Origin: Aliiroseovarius sp. M344
GTDB lineage: Bacteria; Pseudomonadota; Alphaproteobacteria; Rhodobacterales; Rhodobacteraceae
Assembly: GCF_025140835.1 (NCBI RefSeq)
Contig: NZ_CP081153.1
Location: 2,356,001-2,420,000 of the forward strand
Reading direction: 5' to 3'
Length of the DNA: 64,000 nucleotides
In this document: piece after piece, positions 26,658-35,732 of the stretch
How positions within the stretch are numbered: position 1 is the first letter of the stretch
Layout of the letters: each line of letters starts with the position of its first letter
The notes under the pieces: model-generated
The model's input: the letters and a program-made list of their open reading frames with translations, nothing else
Told to the model about the DNA's origin: nothing
The model's database searches: none
Translations under genes and position numbers: made by a program

Positions 26658-26842
26658 TTTATTCCCCTTTCAGATCAAAAAGATGCTGTAAAACAAAGGG
26701 CTAATTGCCTCAGGCGTGACAGTGAGGCGCGGCACCGTGGCTTTTAGTATAGCCCGCACCCCTTCTAAACTCTCTGTAAGCCTCTCAATGGCGTCAAGAA
26801 GTGTAAGCCTTCTGAATATTTTGCGACGTTGCCCTTTGGGCG

Positions 26843-27577
26843 TTAATTCTGAAGAAATTGGCTGGTGACGTAAACCGCCCCAAACAAAATGGGTTGGTGC
26901 ACGAGATAGATCGACAAACTGTGCTTGCCTGGCCAACTCAGCAGCCGGACATATCTGTCTGAGCCATCAAGCACCGACGTGAGTTTGCCACTAAAATGCC
27001 GCGCAAAAAGGACTCCCGACAGGCATATGCCGAACCAAGGGAAAATGGGTTCGTAATCCATCATAAATGGCAATGTCGCGCCCAAACCAGTCCAAAGCCA
27101 AAGCGGGCCATCAAATGCCGACAGATTAACTTGTCCCATCGCCAGAGTTGCAATCACGACCAACACCAGCACGGGTATGGGCGCGTTTAGAAACAACAGC
27201 GCCAAGGCAGTCGAAGCGGCGATTGAGTGCAAAATTCCGAAGCGCACCCATTCGTGGGGCATTGCCAAACGCGTAACCAATGAGACGGCGGCGGCAGCGA
27301 GGATCAAGATGCCTAACCGGCGCAGGAACGGCCTCCATTTTATGCCGCCACAATGCGCCAACCACAGACTGATGCCGGAGAGGAACAAGAAGCTTCCCGC
27401 AATGAGTTGTGCTGACAATCTAGGGCCGGGCTGGATCATGGTGTCCGGCGGTAAAAAGCCAAACAACGAAAGGTCATATGCAAAGTGAAAGACGATCATC
27501 GACGCAAGGGCGAATGTCCGAGCTATGTCAATTTCCGGCACACGACGGCGCTGTATCTGGGGGGCATTGTCGATCAA
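26843..27577 (-). CDS. DUF1624 (heparan-alpha-glucosaminide N-acetyltransferase-like) membrane protein
   Basis: A 244-residue inner-membrane protein with about seven hydrophobic segments. It opens EIDIARTFALASMIVFHFAYDLSLFG, the DUF1624 hallmark with a conserved Asp-Arg and His in the first segment, and ends with GKHSLSIYLVHQP, the acyltransferase-type last helix. Such proteins are predicted to acetylate sugars across the membrane. The start seems to be TTG (27577) preceded by GAAGG; no ATG is available in frame. It is transcribed away from luxR. The biological substrate is unknown. Confidence 0.8.
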   Translation of the reverse strand: MIDNAPQIQRRRVPEIDIARTFALASMIVFHFAYDLSLFGFLPPDTMIQPGPRLSAQLIAGSFLFLSGISLWLAHCGGIKWRPFLRRLGILILAAAAVSLVTRLAMPHEWVRFGILHSIAASTALALLFLNAPIPVLVLVVIATLAMGQVNLSAFDGPLWLWTGLGATLPFMMDYEPIFPWFGICLSGVLFARHFSGKLTSVLDGSDRYVRLLSWPGKHSLSIYLVHQPILFGAVYVTSQFLQN

Positions 27578-27736
27578 AGCATACCTTCGTGAGCGGAGTA
27601 ACTTGGTTGTGGCCTAATGCTAGACAGGCAGGACCAACAAGTTCAAGGCGATACGACCACTGTCATAGTTCTACTCAAGCCCCGCTATCATAACTCCGGG
27701 GCTGAACGCGGGGAGAGAAGCGGAGGGAGGATGTGC

Positions 27737-27805
27737 ATGGGAAAGTTGAAAACCTTTTTTGAAAATGGTTCGGGTTCATTTCCGCCCGGGCGCAACATTC
27801 TCTGA
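27737..27805 (+). CDS. Possible micro-protein (22 aa) with strong ribosome site
   Basis: ATG 27737 begins MGKLKTFFENGSG and the frame closes at TGA 27805. GGAGGGAGG lies at 27722-27730, an unusually good ribosome site about seven bases upstream; a second in-frame ATG at 27731 is too close to it. There is no family to recognise. It could be a leader peptide or small protein upstream of luxR, or chance. Confidence 0.3.
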   Translation: MGKLKTFFENGSGSFPPGRNIL

Positions 27806-28014
27806 AAGGTTTCACACTTCGTCAAACCCAGCCAGATTCTCTTTTTTGGATCCCCTGCGCACACCCTTTCGCATATCGAAGCAATGGTAGCTTTGAAAGC
27901 TCATTGTCCCCCGGATGAACACAGTGGACAATCTTGGGTTGAAATTTTTTTAAACACGTAGGTTTGCACTTGCATCATGTTTTGTTCGATGTGACCTTGC
28001 GTCGTTGGGCTTTT

Positions 28015-28043
28015 TTGACACATCCAATAATTGTGCTGAAAAT
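28015..28043 (+). promoter_or_regulatory. Candidate sigma-70 promoter of luxR
   Basis: A perfect -35 TTGACA (28015-28020), 17-base spacer, and a weak -10 GAAAAT (28038-28043), 52 bases before the luxR ATG. An AAATT/AATTT dyad overlaps and follows the -10 region and may bind a regulator. Confidence 0.4.
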
Positions 28044-28094
28044 TCTAATACAATTTAGGGTTGTTTTTCTCATCGGTGTAACCAAGATTTAACC

Positions 28095-28706
28095 ATGAGC
28101 CGGAATCAAGCGATCGACTCGCTGCTAAACGAATTGGGAACTATGGCCTCGGCGGGATATTTCGTCGGGCTGCATATCCGTTTTGCCGCACCTCTCTTGA
28201 CCTTCCAAACATACCCAAAAACCTGGTCCGATCATTATACACGCAATGCCTATGCCTTGCGTGACCCGATGATCGCCTGGGGAATATCGCGCACCGGGGC
28301 AACCCGTTGGAGCGATATCGATCTGCCTGATCCGTTCAACATCATGAAAGATGCTGCGCGCCACGGGCTGGTCTATGGCGTCTGCGTGTCCTGTGGTGAT
28401 ATCTCATCGCGGACAGTTGCAGGTTTGGCCCGGGCTGACCGGGAATTCAACGATGAAGAGATCGCCGCGATCAGCGGTGTCGTGCTTCGGCTTCACCACG
28501 TCTCACAACCCCCCGACACATTGACCAAGGCCGAGATTGAAGCACTTCAAGTGCTTGCCTCGGGTGAGCGTTATGCGAACGGTGCGGTTGTGCTGGGCAT
28601 TTCGGAGAGCGCGTTGAAGGCGCGTCTATCCTCTGCCCGCAAGAAGTTGTTCGCACGCACATCGGCCGAGGCCATTCAAAGAGCTAAGGATTATCGGCTG
28701 ATCTAA
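28095..28706 (+). CDS. luxR: LuxR-family quorum-sensing transcriptional regulator
   Basis: A 203-residue regulator. The N-terminal autoinducer-binding domain carries the usual ligand residues in KTWSDHYTRNAYALRDP (Trp, Tyr, Asp-Pro) and TRWSDI, with VYGVCVSC after it. The C-terminal GerE-type helix-turn-helix is LTKAEIEALQVLASGE to KARLSSARKKLFA. It is 56 bases upstream of the luxI gene on the same strand, so the pair is a complete signal synthase/receptor module. No strong Shine-Dalgarno precedes the ATG, hinting at weak translation. Confidence 0.9.
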   Translation: MSRNQAIDSLLNELGTMASAGYFVGLHIRFAAPLLTFQTYPKTWSDHYTRNAYALRDPMIAWGISRTGATRWSDIDLPDPFNIMKDAARHGLVYGVCVSCGDISSRTVAGLARADREFNDEEIAAISGVVLRLHHVSQPPDTLTKAEIEALQVLASGERYANGAVVLGISESALKARLSSARKKLFARTSAEAIQRAKDYRLI

Positions 28707-28762
28707 ACCCGGCTGTCGCCAGGGCGTGCTTCCCGTTTTTTTCAACCAAACTGGAGGATGTC

Positions 28763-29350
28763 ATGCAGACGACCACACTTTCTTTCGCCAATCTACACAA
28801 CTATGGCGAGTTATTTGCTAATCTACTTCGCGCTAGACGGCAAAGTTTCATTGTACAGAACCGCTGGGACCTGCCCGAAGCGATGGGGATGGAATTTGAC
28901 CAATACGACACCCCAGCCAGTCGCTGGGTGGCGGTGCACGAATTCGGGCGGGTGCTGGCAGGCATTCGACTGACCCCCACAACCGCGCGGTGCGGCATCT
29001 ATACCTACATGATCCGTGACGCTCAGTTGGGGCTGTTGGAGTCGATCCCGTCGGACCTTCTTTACGAAGAAGCCCCGGTGGCTGAGCACACGTGGGAAAG
29101 CAGTCGTGTGTTCGTGGCACACGATACCCCGCAGCGGATGCGCCGCGTGGTCCATGGCCACCTGATCGCCGAGATGACCAAATCCGCACGCGACCTTGGT
29201 GCGACCCGAGTTCTGGGCCTGATCCCCGCCAGTTGGCCGCGCTGGTCCAAACGGCTGGGGCTGGACGCCAGCGCCGCAGGTCGGGTGATGGAGATTGACG
29301 GGATAGACAATCAGGTCGTGTCCATCGATCTGTCTGGTAAGCTGCACTAA
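28763..29350 (+). CDS. luxI: Acyl-homoserine-lactone synthase
   Basis: A 195-residue LuxI-family enzyme. All the invariant residues of the family are in place: Arg25 or Arg26, Phe29, Trp35, Glu44, Asp46, Asp49, Arg69, Glu112 and Arg115. It makes an acyl-homoserine lactone from S-adenosylmethionine and an acyl-ACP or acyl-CoA; chain length cannot be read from sequence. GGAGGATGTC precedes the ATG. It follows luxR and ends at a hairpin terminator. An acyl-CoA synthetase gene lies nearby (30288-32180) on the other strand, without evidence of a link. Confidence 0.93.
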   Translation: MQTTTLSFANLHNYGELFANLLRARRQSFIVQNRWDLPEAMGMEFDQYDTPASRWVAVHEFGRVLAGIRLTPTTARCGIYTYMIRDAQLGLLESIPSDLLYEEAPVAEHTWESSRVFVAHDTPQRMRRVVHGHLIAEMTKSARDLGATRVLGLIPASWPRWSKRLGLDASAAGRVMEIDGIDNQVVSIDLSGKLH

Positions 29351-29393
29351 CCCTTTAATCCGCCTACAGGAAACAGCGGTCATACGACGGATT

Positions 29394-29416
29394 GGGGCGC
29401 AATATCGCGCCCCTTT
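29394..29416 (+). terminator. Rho-independent terminator of luxRI
   Basis: Stem GGGGCGC/GCGCCCC (7 bp) with loop AATATC, followed by TTT, 44 bases after the luxI stop. Confidence 0.65.
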
Positions 29417-29585
29417 CTGTTGGCTTGCTAACAATTCGCTGCGTGACAGGGCCTGAGCAAAGACCTGCCACCCTAGCCGGACCGCATGTTCATACCCCTT
29501 AAAAAACGGGCCAATCGTTCTTAAATATGATCCAGAGGCGGTTACGCCTCGTATCAAAGCTACAGACAACGAGAGGATGGAACAC

Positions 29586-30170
29586 ATGTTGAAGAAATTA
29601 TCTTTCGCAGCAGCAGCGGTTGCACTATCTGCGTCAAGCGCGTTTGCAGGCAGCCTGACCGAGGCCACGCCTGAGCCTACAATCGCCTATTCCGCCGCAC
29701 CTGCCGCGACGCCAGACTGGACCGGCGCTTATGTCGGTGCCCAAATCGGGTATGCTGATGTTGGCACCAGTGCTGCGGGCATCGAGGGCAACGGCGTCAT
29801 CGGCGGCCTGACCGCAGGGTACGATTTTGATATGGGTAACTGGGTTGCAGGTGTCGGTATCGACTATGATTGGGCAGGCGTTGATCTGGCAGGTGCCGCG
29901 ACGCTTGAGAACGTCCTGCGCGTTAAGGCGCGTGGCGGTTACAAGATGGGTGACGGCTTGCTGTATGCAACCGCGGGCTATGCCAACGCTTATACCGATA
30001 CGCTGGGTGACAGCGACGGCTACTTCGTGGGTGCTGGCTATGAACAGCGCGTTACGAGTTCCTTCAATCTAGGCGCTGAAGTTCTGTATCACGAGTTTGC
30101 GGACTTCAATGGAAGCGGGATCGATGTGGACGCGACCACCATTCAGTTGCGTGGAACCTTCCGCTTCTGA
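29586..30170 (+). CDS. Outer-membrane beta-barrel protein, Omp25/OmpA-like porin family
   Basis: A 194-residue protein with a Sec signal peptide (about 20 residues, cleavage after AFA). The mature part shows the small eight-stranded barrel pattern: DWTGAYVGAQIGYA, GLTAGYDFDMGNWVAGVGIDYD in parts, LYATAGYANAY, FNLGAEVLYHEF, ending IQLRGTFRF with the terminal Phe needed for outer-membrane assembly. I choose ATG 29586, eight bases after GAGAGGA; ATG 29577 is too near the ribosome site. It is monocistronic, closed by a strong hairpin. Role: surface structure or passive pore, not specified. Confidence 0.88.
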   Translation: MLKKLSFAAAAVALSASSAFAGSLTEATPEPTIAYSAAPAATPDWTGAYVGAQIGYADVGTSAAGIEGNGVIGGLTAGYDFDMGNWVAGVGIDYDWAGVDLAGAATLENVLRVKARGGYKMGDGLLYATAGYANAYTDTLGDSDGYFVGAGYEQRVTSSFNLGAEVLYHEFADFNGSGIDVDATTIQLRGTFRF

Positions 30171-30195
30171 TCACCCAGACACCGTCTGAAACCAA

Positions 30196-30225
30196 AATGG
30201 CGCGCCGGATTGGCGCGCCATTCTT
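30196..30225. terminator. Bidirectional terminator between barrel protein and acyl-CoA synthetase
   Basis: A 10-bp stem ATGGCGCGCC/GGCGCGCCAT with a five-base loop. On the plus strand it is followed by TCTTGTTT, on the minus strand by TTTTGGTTT, so it can stop both converging transcripts. Confidence 0.85.
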
Positions 30226-30287
30226 GTTTCGCTCAGCCCATATTGGCAGCCAATGAGAACTGCCAGCCAAACCAGTAACGTCCAGGC

Positions 30288-32180
30288 TTAGTCCATCCAC
30301 TCGAACGGACGGGTGAATTCACCCAAGCATTGCGCCACTGCTTCGTGATCCACTTCACCCGTTGCCCGCACCCGAGCCACCAGACCACGCTTCTTGTCGT
30401 CGATAACTTCCACAATATGTGCCGTATGACCCGCATCCGCCAAAGCCTTGTTATAGACGCGGGTGATCGCGGATTTCCGCAGGTCCGGCTTGAACACCTT
30501 GCCCACGGCAGTCTTGGGCAGTTCATCCAGAATCTCGATATGCTTGGGCAGCGCAGCTTTCTCGTGGATGTGTTTCTTCGCATAATCCATCAGCTCATCG
30601 GTGGTGACTTGTGCCCCGCCCACGAGCTCAACATACGCGCAAGGCAGTTCGCCCGAATAGCTGTCGGGCTGACCAATGGCGCCCACCATCGCAACCGCTT
30701 CGTGCCCGGCCAGAACCTCTTCGATTTCAGCGGGGTCGATGTTGTGTCCACCCCGAATGATCAGGTCTTTGGCGCGGCCGGTAATCCACAGGTAGCCGTC
30801 TTCATCAAGGCGACCCAAATCGCCGGTGCGTAGATGGGTACCAGAAGCGAACAGTCCATCGTTCTTGGCCGCTTCGGTATACGTATTGCCCGCGAACACT
30901 CCGGGATTTGACAGGCAAATCTCGCCCACTTCGTCCACGTCATGTTCCTTCAGAATGGTCCCTGCATCATCGCAGGTCAGAATTTTCACATCCGTGTAAG
31001 GAAATGGCACACCGACCGACCCGATCTTTTTATCTCCTGTCGGCGGGTTGCAGGACACAAGGCAGGTTGCTTCGGTCAACCCATAGCCCTCGACAATGTT
31101 CACGCCGGTTGCGGCGACAAAGCGGTTGTAAAGCTCTATCGGAAGCGGTGCCGACCCAGAAAACGCCGTCTTAAGTGACGACACATCCGCATCTACTGGC
31201 CGCTGCATCAGGGCCGAGATCGCGGTGGGCACCGTGATCATGAAACTGACTTTATACCGCTCGATCAACTTCCAGAAATTGTCGAACACCCCTTCGCCGC
31301 GATACCCCGCAGGCGTTGGGTGGACGAAATGGCTGCCTGCCATCAGAACCGACATCCAAATCACATGCACTGCAAAAACGTGAAACAGCGGCAAGGGGCA
31401 GATGATTACATCGTTTTCATCGAACAACAGGCTTGACCCAAGCCAGCCGTTGTAAACCATGCCTGAATACTTGTGCTGTGCCACCTTTGGCGTGCCAGTG
31501 GTGCCGCCGGTGTGGAAATAGGCCGCAACCCTGTCTTCCGCCTTGTCTTCAAAATCGAGCGTCGTGTTTTGCCGCTTCATCTCTGCGACAAAATCGAGAA
31601 CATTCGCCTTGTGCGTCACCGGGTTTTTTGGCCGCAGCAGCGGCACAAGCCAGCTTTTGGGCGGGTTGAGATACCGGTTGAGGTCGATCTCAAGCACCGT
31701 TTTCACATTCGGGGCCATCGCGACGGACTTGGCCGCTAGTTGGGCAACGTCAGCTTTCGGGAAAGACTTCAGCGTGACCAGAACCTTGGCATTCGTCTCG
31801 CGCAGGATCCCAGAAACCTGTTCAGCATCTAAAAGCGGGTTGATCGGGTTGACGATACCGGCGATCGCGCCGCCCATCAGTGTGTAAATCGTCTCGTTGC
31901 TATTGGGCAGAAGGAAGGCGACCACGTCGTTTTCACCAATGCCCAAAGACCGAAACAGGTTGGCCGCCTGGCAGCTACGGTCCAGTACCTGCTGCCAAGT
32001 GACAGTTTCCTTGGCATCGGTGGGTCCCGACGTCAGCTGATAGGACGCCGCAGGCCGTTGCGGGAACTTCCTCGCCGTCCGCTCTAGCATTTGATAAAGC
32101 GTAACGGGCTTGTCGCGCACGTCCCAACTCATCTCGGCCTCGACCGCATTGCGGTCTTTCATTGAGGCAAAATCATACAT
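30288..32180 (-). CDS. Acyl-CoA synthetase (AMP-forming), FadD-like
   Basis: A 630-residue ANL-superfamily enzyme. The AMP-binding P-loop is YFHTGGTTGTPK near residue 230, followed by PLFHVFA, the A5 motif VEGYGLTEAT, LRTGDLGRLDEDGYLWITGRAKDL in two blocks, RGGHNI and the catalytic Lys in PKTAVGKVFK. It activates a carboxylic acid to acyl-CoA through an acyl-AMP. GGGAGGA stands before the ATG at 32180; the open frame to 32219 is not needed. It is monocistronic. Fatty versus aryl substrate is not decided by what I can see. Confidence 0.88.
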   Translation of the reverse strand: MYDFASMKDRNAVEAEMSWDVRDKPVTLYQMLERTARKFPQRPAASYQLTSGPTDAKETVTWQQVLDRSCQAANLFRSLGIGENDVVAFLLPNSNETIYTLMGGAIAGIVNPINPLLDAEQVSGILRETNAKVLVTLKSFPKADVAQLAAKSVAMAPNVKTVLEIDLNRYLNPPKSWLVPLLRPKNPVTHKANVLDFVAEMKRQNTTLDFEDKAEDRVAAYFHTGGTTGTPKVAQHKYSGMVYNGWLGSSLLFDENDVIICPLPLFHVFAVHVIWMSVLMAGSHFVHPTPAGYRGEGVFDNFWKLIERYKVSFMITVPTAISALMQRPVDADVSSLKTAFSGSAPLPIELYNRFVAATGVNIVEGYGLTEATCLVSCNPPTGDKKIGSVGVPFPYTDVKILTCDDAGTILKEHDVDEVGEICLSNPGVFAGNTYTEAAKNDGLFASGTHLRTGDLGRLDEDGYLWITGRAKDLIIRGGHNIDPAEIEEVLAGHEAVAMVGAIGQPDSYSGELPCAYVELVGGAQVTTDELMDYAKKHIHEKAALPKHIEILDELPKTAVGKVFKPDLRKSAITRVYNKALADAGHTAHIVEVIDDKKRGLVARVRATGEVDHEAVAQCLGEFTRPFEWMD

Positions 32181-32337
32181 TCCATATCCTCCCCTGCGTC
32201 CGTATTTTCGGACTGTCATTTGATCATAAGAATGATGCGAAAACCCAAACCCCGCAAGTGTGACGTGACGTGGCGAAATAAGGTGACGCTAGGAGAGGTT
32301 GGCGGAGGCGTGCGATCTGCCGCCATCGCCCAGAGGC

Positions 32338-34134
32338 TCAGCCCATGCCTTCGGTGAATTGCAGGCGGGCCAAACGCGCATAAAGCCCGTCTTGTGCCAC
32401 CAGCTCATCATGGGTGCCTTGCGCGACGATCCGGCCTTCGTCAAAGACGACGATACGGTCAGCTTTCTTAACCGTTGCCAGACGGTGCGCGACAATCAAA
32501 GTGGTGCGCCCTTGGGCCAGTTCGTCCACCGCATGCTGCACCAGTCGCTCGCTTTCGGCGTCCAGCGCTGATGTCGCCTCGTCCAGCAAAAGGATGGGTG
32601 CATCACGTAAAATAGCCCGCGCAATGGCGATCCGCTGCTTTTGACCGCCGGACAGCATCACGCCGCGTTCACCCACATAGGTGTCATAGCCTTCTGGCAG
32701 TTTATCCAGAAACTCGTGTGCTGCGGCAGCCTGTGCGGCGGCTTCGACCTCGGCATCCGTGGCCTCGGGCCGCCCAAAGCGAATGTTTTCTCGGGCGGAG
32801 GCCGCAAAGATAACCGCATCCTGCGGCACCAGGGCGACATATTGGCGGAAATCGTCGCGCCGCATGTCACGCAGATCGGTGCCGTCCAACTTCACCGCCC
32901 CCGCTTCTGGATCATAAAACCGCTGGATCAGCTGAATGATCGTGGACTTGCCCGCACCTGAGGGACCGACAAGCGCCACGGTTTCACCCGGGGCAACATT
33001 CAGGGTCACGCCCTCAAGCGCCGCTTGCGTCGGCCGCGCGGGGTAGTGGAATGTCACATCCTCGAAATCGATCGCGCCCTTGGGGCGGTCGGTGATGGCC
33101 ACGGGGTCGATGGGGTCTTTCACCATGTCTTCGGCGTTCAGAAGCTCGACCAAACGTTCGGTGGCACCGGCAGCGCGCTGAAGCTCGCTCCATATCTCGG
33201 ACAAGGCACCTACGGCCCCGGCCACCATCACCGCGTAGATGACGAACTGCACCAAGGCACCGATGGTTACAGCACCTTCGGTCACATCACGCATGCCAAT
33301 CCAAAGCACCCCAACCACGCCCGAAAAGATCAGAGAAATGACGATCACGGTCATCACCGCGCGGGTCAGGATACGCCGTTTGGCGGACAGAAAGCTTTCT
33401 TCGGTCAGATCCGAGAACGAAACCCGGCTCAGATCTTCATGGGTGAAGGCTTGCACGGTTTGAACAGATGACAACGCCTCGGACGCGTTGCCCGAACTTT
33501 TGGCGATCCATTCCTGATTTTCACGCCCCAATACGCGCAACCGGCGGCCCAAGACGATGATCGGAACGATCACCAGCGGCACGATCAACAGCACCAACCC
33601 GGTCAGTTTGGCTGACGTCAGAAGCATCAGCACAATGCCACCAAGGAAGATAAACACGTTGCGTAGCGCCACAGATACCGACGATCCGATCACCGACAGA
33701 ATCAGCGTCGTATCGGTGGTGATGCGGCTTAACACTTCGCCGGTCATGATCTTTTCATAAAAAGCAGGGCTCATCCCGACCACACGGGCAAAGACGGCTT
33801 TGCGGATGTCGGCCACAATCCGTTCGCCCAAGCGCGTGACCAGATAGTACCTAAGCCCCGTTCCAAGAGCGAGCAAACTGGCAACCATCAAGGCCGCAAG
33901 GAAGTATTTGTCCAAGAGCTGGCTTGTCGCTTCGCCAAACCCATCAACGACCCGGCGCACCGCAATGGGCAGGATCAACGAGATACCGGCGGTAAACATC
34001 AGCGCGCAAAACGCCGCTAGAATCCACAACCGATAAGGGCTCATGAACGGCCATAGCCCAGCCAGCGCTCCGATCCGTTTGGATTTCTCGCGTTCGTCCA
34101 TTTCGACGCTCGAGGCGCTCGCTTCTCTTGCCAT
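32338..34134 (-). CDS. MsbA-like ABC exporter (fused membrane domain and ATPase)
   Basis: A 598-residue half-transporter that would work as a homodimer in the inner membrane. Six membrane helices (about residues 30-320) are followed by a nucleotide-binding domain: Walker A GPSGAGKST, Q-loop LVPQDAVIF, signature LSGGQKQR, Walker B ILLLDEATSALD, H-loop VAHRL. The type exports lipids or hydrophobic drugs. The ATG at 34134 follows AGGAGCGGGTCAT. A 46-residue charged cytoplasmic segment (ASASSVEMDEREKSKR) precedes helix 1. Substrate unknown. Confidence 0.88.
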   Translation of the reverse strand: MAREASASSVEMDEREKSKRIGALAGLWPFMSPYRLWILAAFCALMFTAGISLILPIAVRRVVDGFGEATSQLLDKYFLAALMVASLLALGTGLRYYLVTRLGERIVADIRKAVFARVVGMSPAFYEKIMTGEVLSRITTDTTLILSVIGSSVSVALRNVFIFLGGIVLMLLTSAKLTGLVLLIVPLVIVPIIVLGRRLRVLGRENQEWIAKSSGNASEALSSVQTVQAFTHEDLSRVSFSDLTEESFLSAKRRILTRAVMTVIVISLIFSGVVGVLWIGMRDVTEGAVTIGALVQFVIYAVMVAGAVGALSEIWSELQRAAGATERLVELLNAEDMVKDPIDPVAITDRPKGAIDFEDVTFHYPARPTQAALEGVTLNVAPGETVALVGPSGAGKSTIIQLIQRFYDPEAGAVKLDGTDLRDMRRDDFRQYVALVPQDAVIFAASARENIRFGRPEATDAEVEAAAQAAAAHEFLDKLPEGYDTYVGERGVMLSGGQKQRIAIARAILRDAPILLLDEATSALDAESERLVQHAVDELAQGRTTLIVAHRLATVKKADRIVVFDEGRIVAQGTHDELVAQDGLYARLARLQFTEGMG

Positions 34135-34324
34135 ATGACCCGCTCCTTTCGGGCAGAGATAGCCGGGCGCGGCGTGGCGCACAAGCGGATGTCGACCATT
34201 GGGGTGTCGCGGGTACGCTGGATCAATCACTAGTTGGCGGGGTGCGACGGTCTATGTCCTTTTACAAGGCGCCAGCAAAAGTTAATATCGGGCCTATCGA
34301 AAGAACCCAAAAGGAACCCGTCAG

Positions 34325-34717
34325 ATGACCTTTAAAAGCCGCGCGTCCGTCCTTGCCGGTCTGGCCCTGCTGTTGGGCCTTTCTGCCTGCGCCACGCCAC
34401 AACAACAATGTATCGCTGGCGCAACTGCAGATCTGCGTACCCTGCAAGCCCAGATCAAAGAGACGGAAGCCACGATTGCGCGCGGCTATGCGCTACACAG
34501 GCAGTCGATTCCCGTCCCCAGCACACGGGTCTGCTATGACAGCAAGCGGCGCCCTTACACCTGTCACCGGACCGCATTTCGTCAGATTGAAACGCCTGTC
34601 ACCGTTGATATCAGTAATGAGAAGGTCAAGCTTGCCAGTTTGAAATCAAAACTCGCGCAGGCGCAGCGCAAAGCCGCCCCAGCCATCAAGGCTTGCCGTC
34701 AGACTTATCGCGAATGA
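34325..34717 (+). CDS. Predicted lipoprotein, 130 aa
   Basis: A lipoprotein signal peptide ends in the lipobox LSAC (Cys22), so the mature protein is lipid-anchored in the envelope. The rest has two helical, coiled-coil-like stretches (ADLRTLQAQIKETEATIARGY in parts; ISNEKVKLASLKSKLAQAQRK) around a short region with two Cys (VCYDSKRRPYTCHR). No family recognised. GGAACC lies upstream. Its stop overlaps the start of the YdcF gene (ATGA), so the two are coupled. Confidence 0.72.
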   Translation: MTFKSRASVLAGLALLLGLSACATPQQQCIAGATADLRTLQAQIKETEATIARGYALHRQSIPVPSTRVCYDSKRRPYTCHRTAFRQIETPVTVDISNEKVKLASLKSKLAQAQRKAAPAIKACRQTYRE

Positions 34718-35208
34718 CGCGTGTCGCCATCGTTCTTGGGGCGGCGGTGCGCCCAGATGGAACCGCGTCACCTGCATTGCAGCGGCGGGCGGTCTTGGCG
34801 GCTGACCTGTTTTTGCAGGGTCAGGTCGATCAGATAATTGCATCGGGCGGCGTCCCGCGCGCAGGCCGCAGCGAAGCTGCCGTGATCGCTGCCATCTGCA
34901 CCACCGCCGGAGTGCCGCTTGCCGCCATTCAGATCGAAGAAGAGTCGCGCAACACGTTGGAAAATTTGCAAAATTCCAAACCTCTTCTACCAGCCAAAGC
35001 AGACGTCACATTGGTCACCGACAAATACCACGCGTTTCGGGCACGGGTGACCGCACGCGAGCTTGGTCTGCGGGTGCAAAGCGCATCGCCTGCCCTCAAG
35101 CCAGCTTCGGCGCTTCGGATTTTTCGAGGATATGTCAGAGAGGCCGCCGCGCTGGGGCTTTATGTGGCGCGCAGGGTGCGACGGATTATTTCGCGACAGT
35201 CACTTTGA
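34714..35208 (+). CDS. YdcF/DUF218 family protein
   Basis: A 164-residue protein with the DUF218 pattern: VAIVLGAAV at the N-terminus, IASGGVPRAGRSEA, EEESRNTLENL, VTDKYHAFRA. The family includes SanA and ElyC, envelope proteins with a Rossmann-like fold; this one lacks the membrane anchor, so it may be cytoplasmic. The start at 34714 overlaps the lipoprotein stop. Its 3' end overlaps by 23 bases the 3' end of the convergent gene 35186-35608. Function in envelope maintenance is a guess from the family. Confidence 0.85.
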   Translation: MTRVAIVLGAAVRPDGTASPALQRRAVLAADLFLQGQVDQIIASGGVPRAGRSEAAVIAAICTTAGVPLAAIQIEEESRNTLENLQNSKPLLPAKADVTLVTDKYHAFRARVTARELGLRVQSASPALKPASALRIFRGYVREAAALGLYVARRVRRIISRQSL

Positions 35209-35608
35209 CCGAGGTGCCGGTAGAACCCGAGCCAAAAATACGCACGAAAACAACCGCCCCTCCTTCCACCAGACGTTTGGCGGCCTGCGGCTCTATCGAG
35301 CCATTCATCACCATACGTTCCATGATCTCGCGATTGCCGATCGAACCGAAGAACGGGTCGAATTCGTCGCCCGGCTGACTGATACCGAACCGATGGAAAT
35401 TCGCGCGATCCTGACGCAGAATCTGCCAGGGTTCCGTCAATCGCGCGCCCTTGGAATTAAACAGGTCCGGCTGGCCGATATAGGCGACATATGAGCCGAT
35501 AAGCTCTTGCGCGCGGGCACCGGTCGCAAATGCAAACGACATCGTCGTCGCCGCCAAAAGCATTGCTGTTAGAACCCCGAAACGTCGTTTTTGTGTCTTA
35601 TGCGGCAT
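35186..35608 (-). CDS. Hypothetical periplasmic protein
   Basis: A 140-residue protein starting MPHKTQKRRFGVL with a Sec signal peptide of about 34 residues (cleavage after ARA). The mature part, QELIGSYVAYIGQPDLFNSKG, then RANFHRFGISQPGDEFDPFFGS, ends with a short beta-rich tail. I do not recognise the family by name; similar small exported proteins are common in Rhodobacteraceae. TTGGAGGCAGCC upstream gives a good start; the open frame further upstream is unlikely. It converges on ydcF with a 23-base overlap. Confidence 0.75.
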   Translation of the reverse strand: MPHKTQKRRFGVLTAMLLAATTMSFAFATGARAQELIGSYVAYIGQPDLFNSKGARLTEPWQILRQDRANFHRFGISQPGDEFDPFFGSIGNREIMERMVMNGSIEPQAAKRLVEGGAVVFVRIFGSGSTGTSVKVTVAK

Positions 35609-35732
35609 AGGCTGCCTCCAATCATTGCCCACAACTTGGGGGCGGCGTGGTGTGGGGTCAATGGGGCGCTTGTTTTGCTGCCTTAGTGCGGCATTGGCGC
35701 GACAGATAACGTGCCGCGCCACCGCGAAGGAT

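Larger units (their letters stand above)
27578..28094. other. Gene-poor stretch upstream of luxR
   Basis: 517 A/T-richer bases. It holds a hairpin at 27678-27703 (AGCCCCG/CGGGGCT) without a T tract, a possible 22-codon micro-ORF at 27737-27805 with a very strong Shine-Dalgarno, and a luxR promoter candidate at 28015-28043. No convincing lux-box dyad of 18-20 bases was found by eye. Confidence 0.5.

Noticed and set aside
26658..26936. Integrase remnant or attachment site beside tRNA-Thr
   Set aside because: A minus-strand frame overlaps the DUF1624 3' end but has no recombinase motif, and the tRNA 3' end is not repeated nearby.
27578..28762. A lux-box upstream of luxR or luxI
   Set aside because: I found only short A/T dyads, not an 18-20 base palindrome; a motif search with relatives is needed before claiming one.
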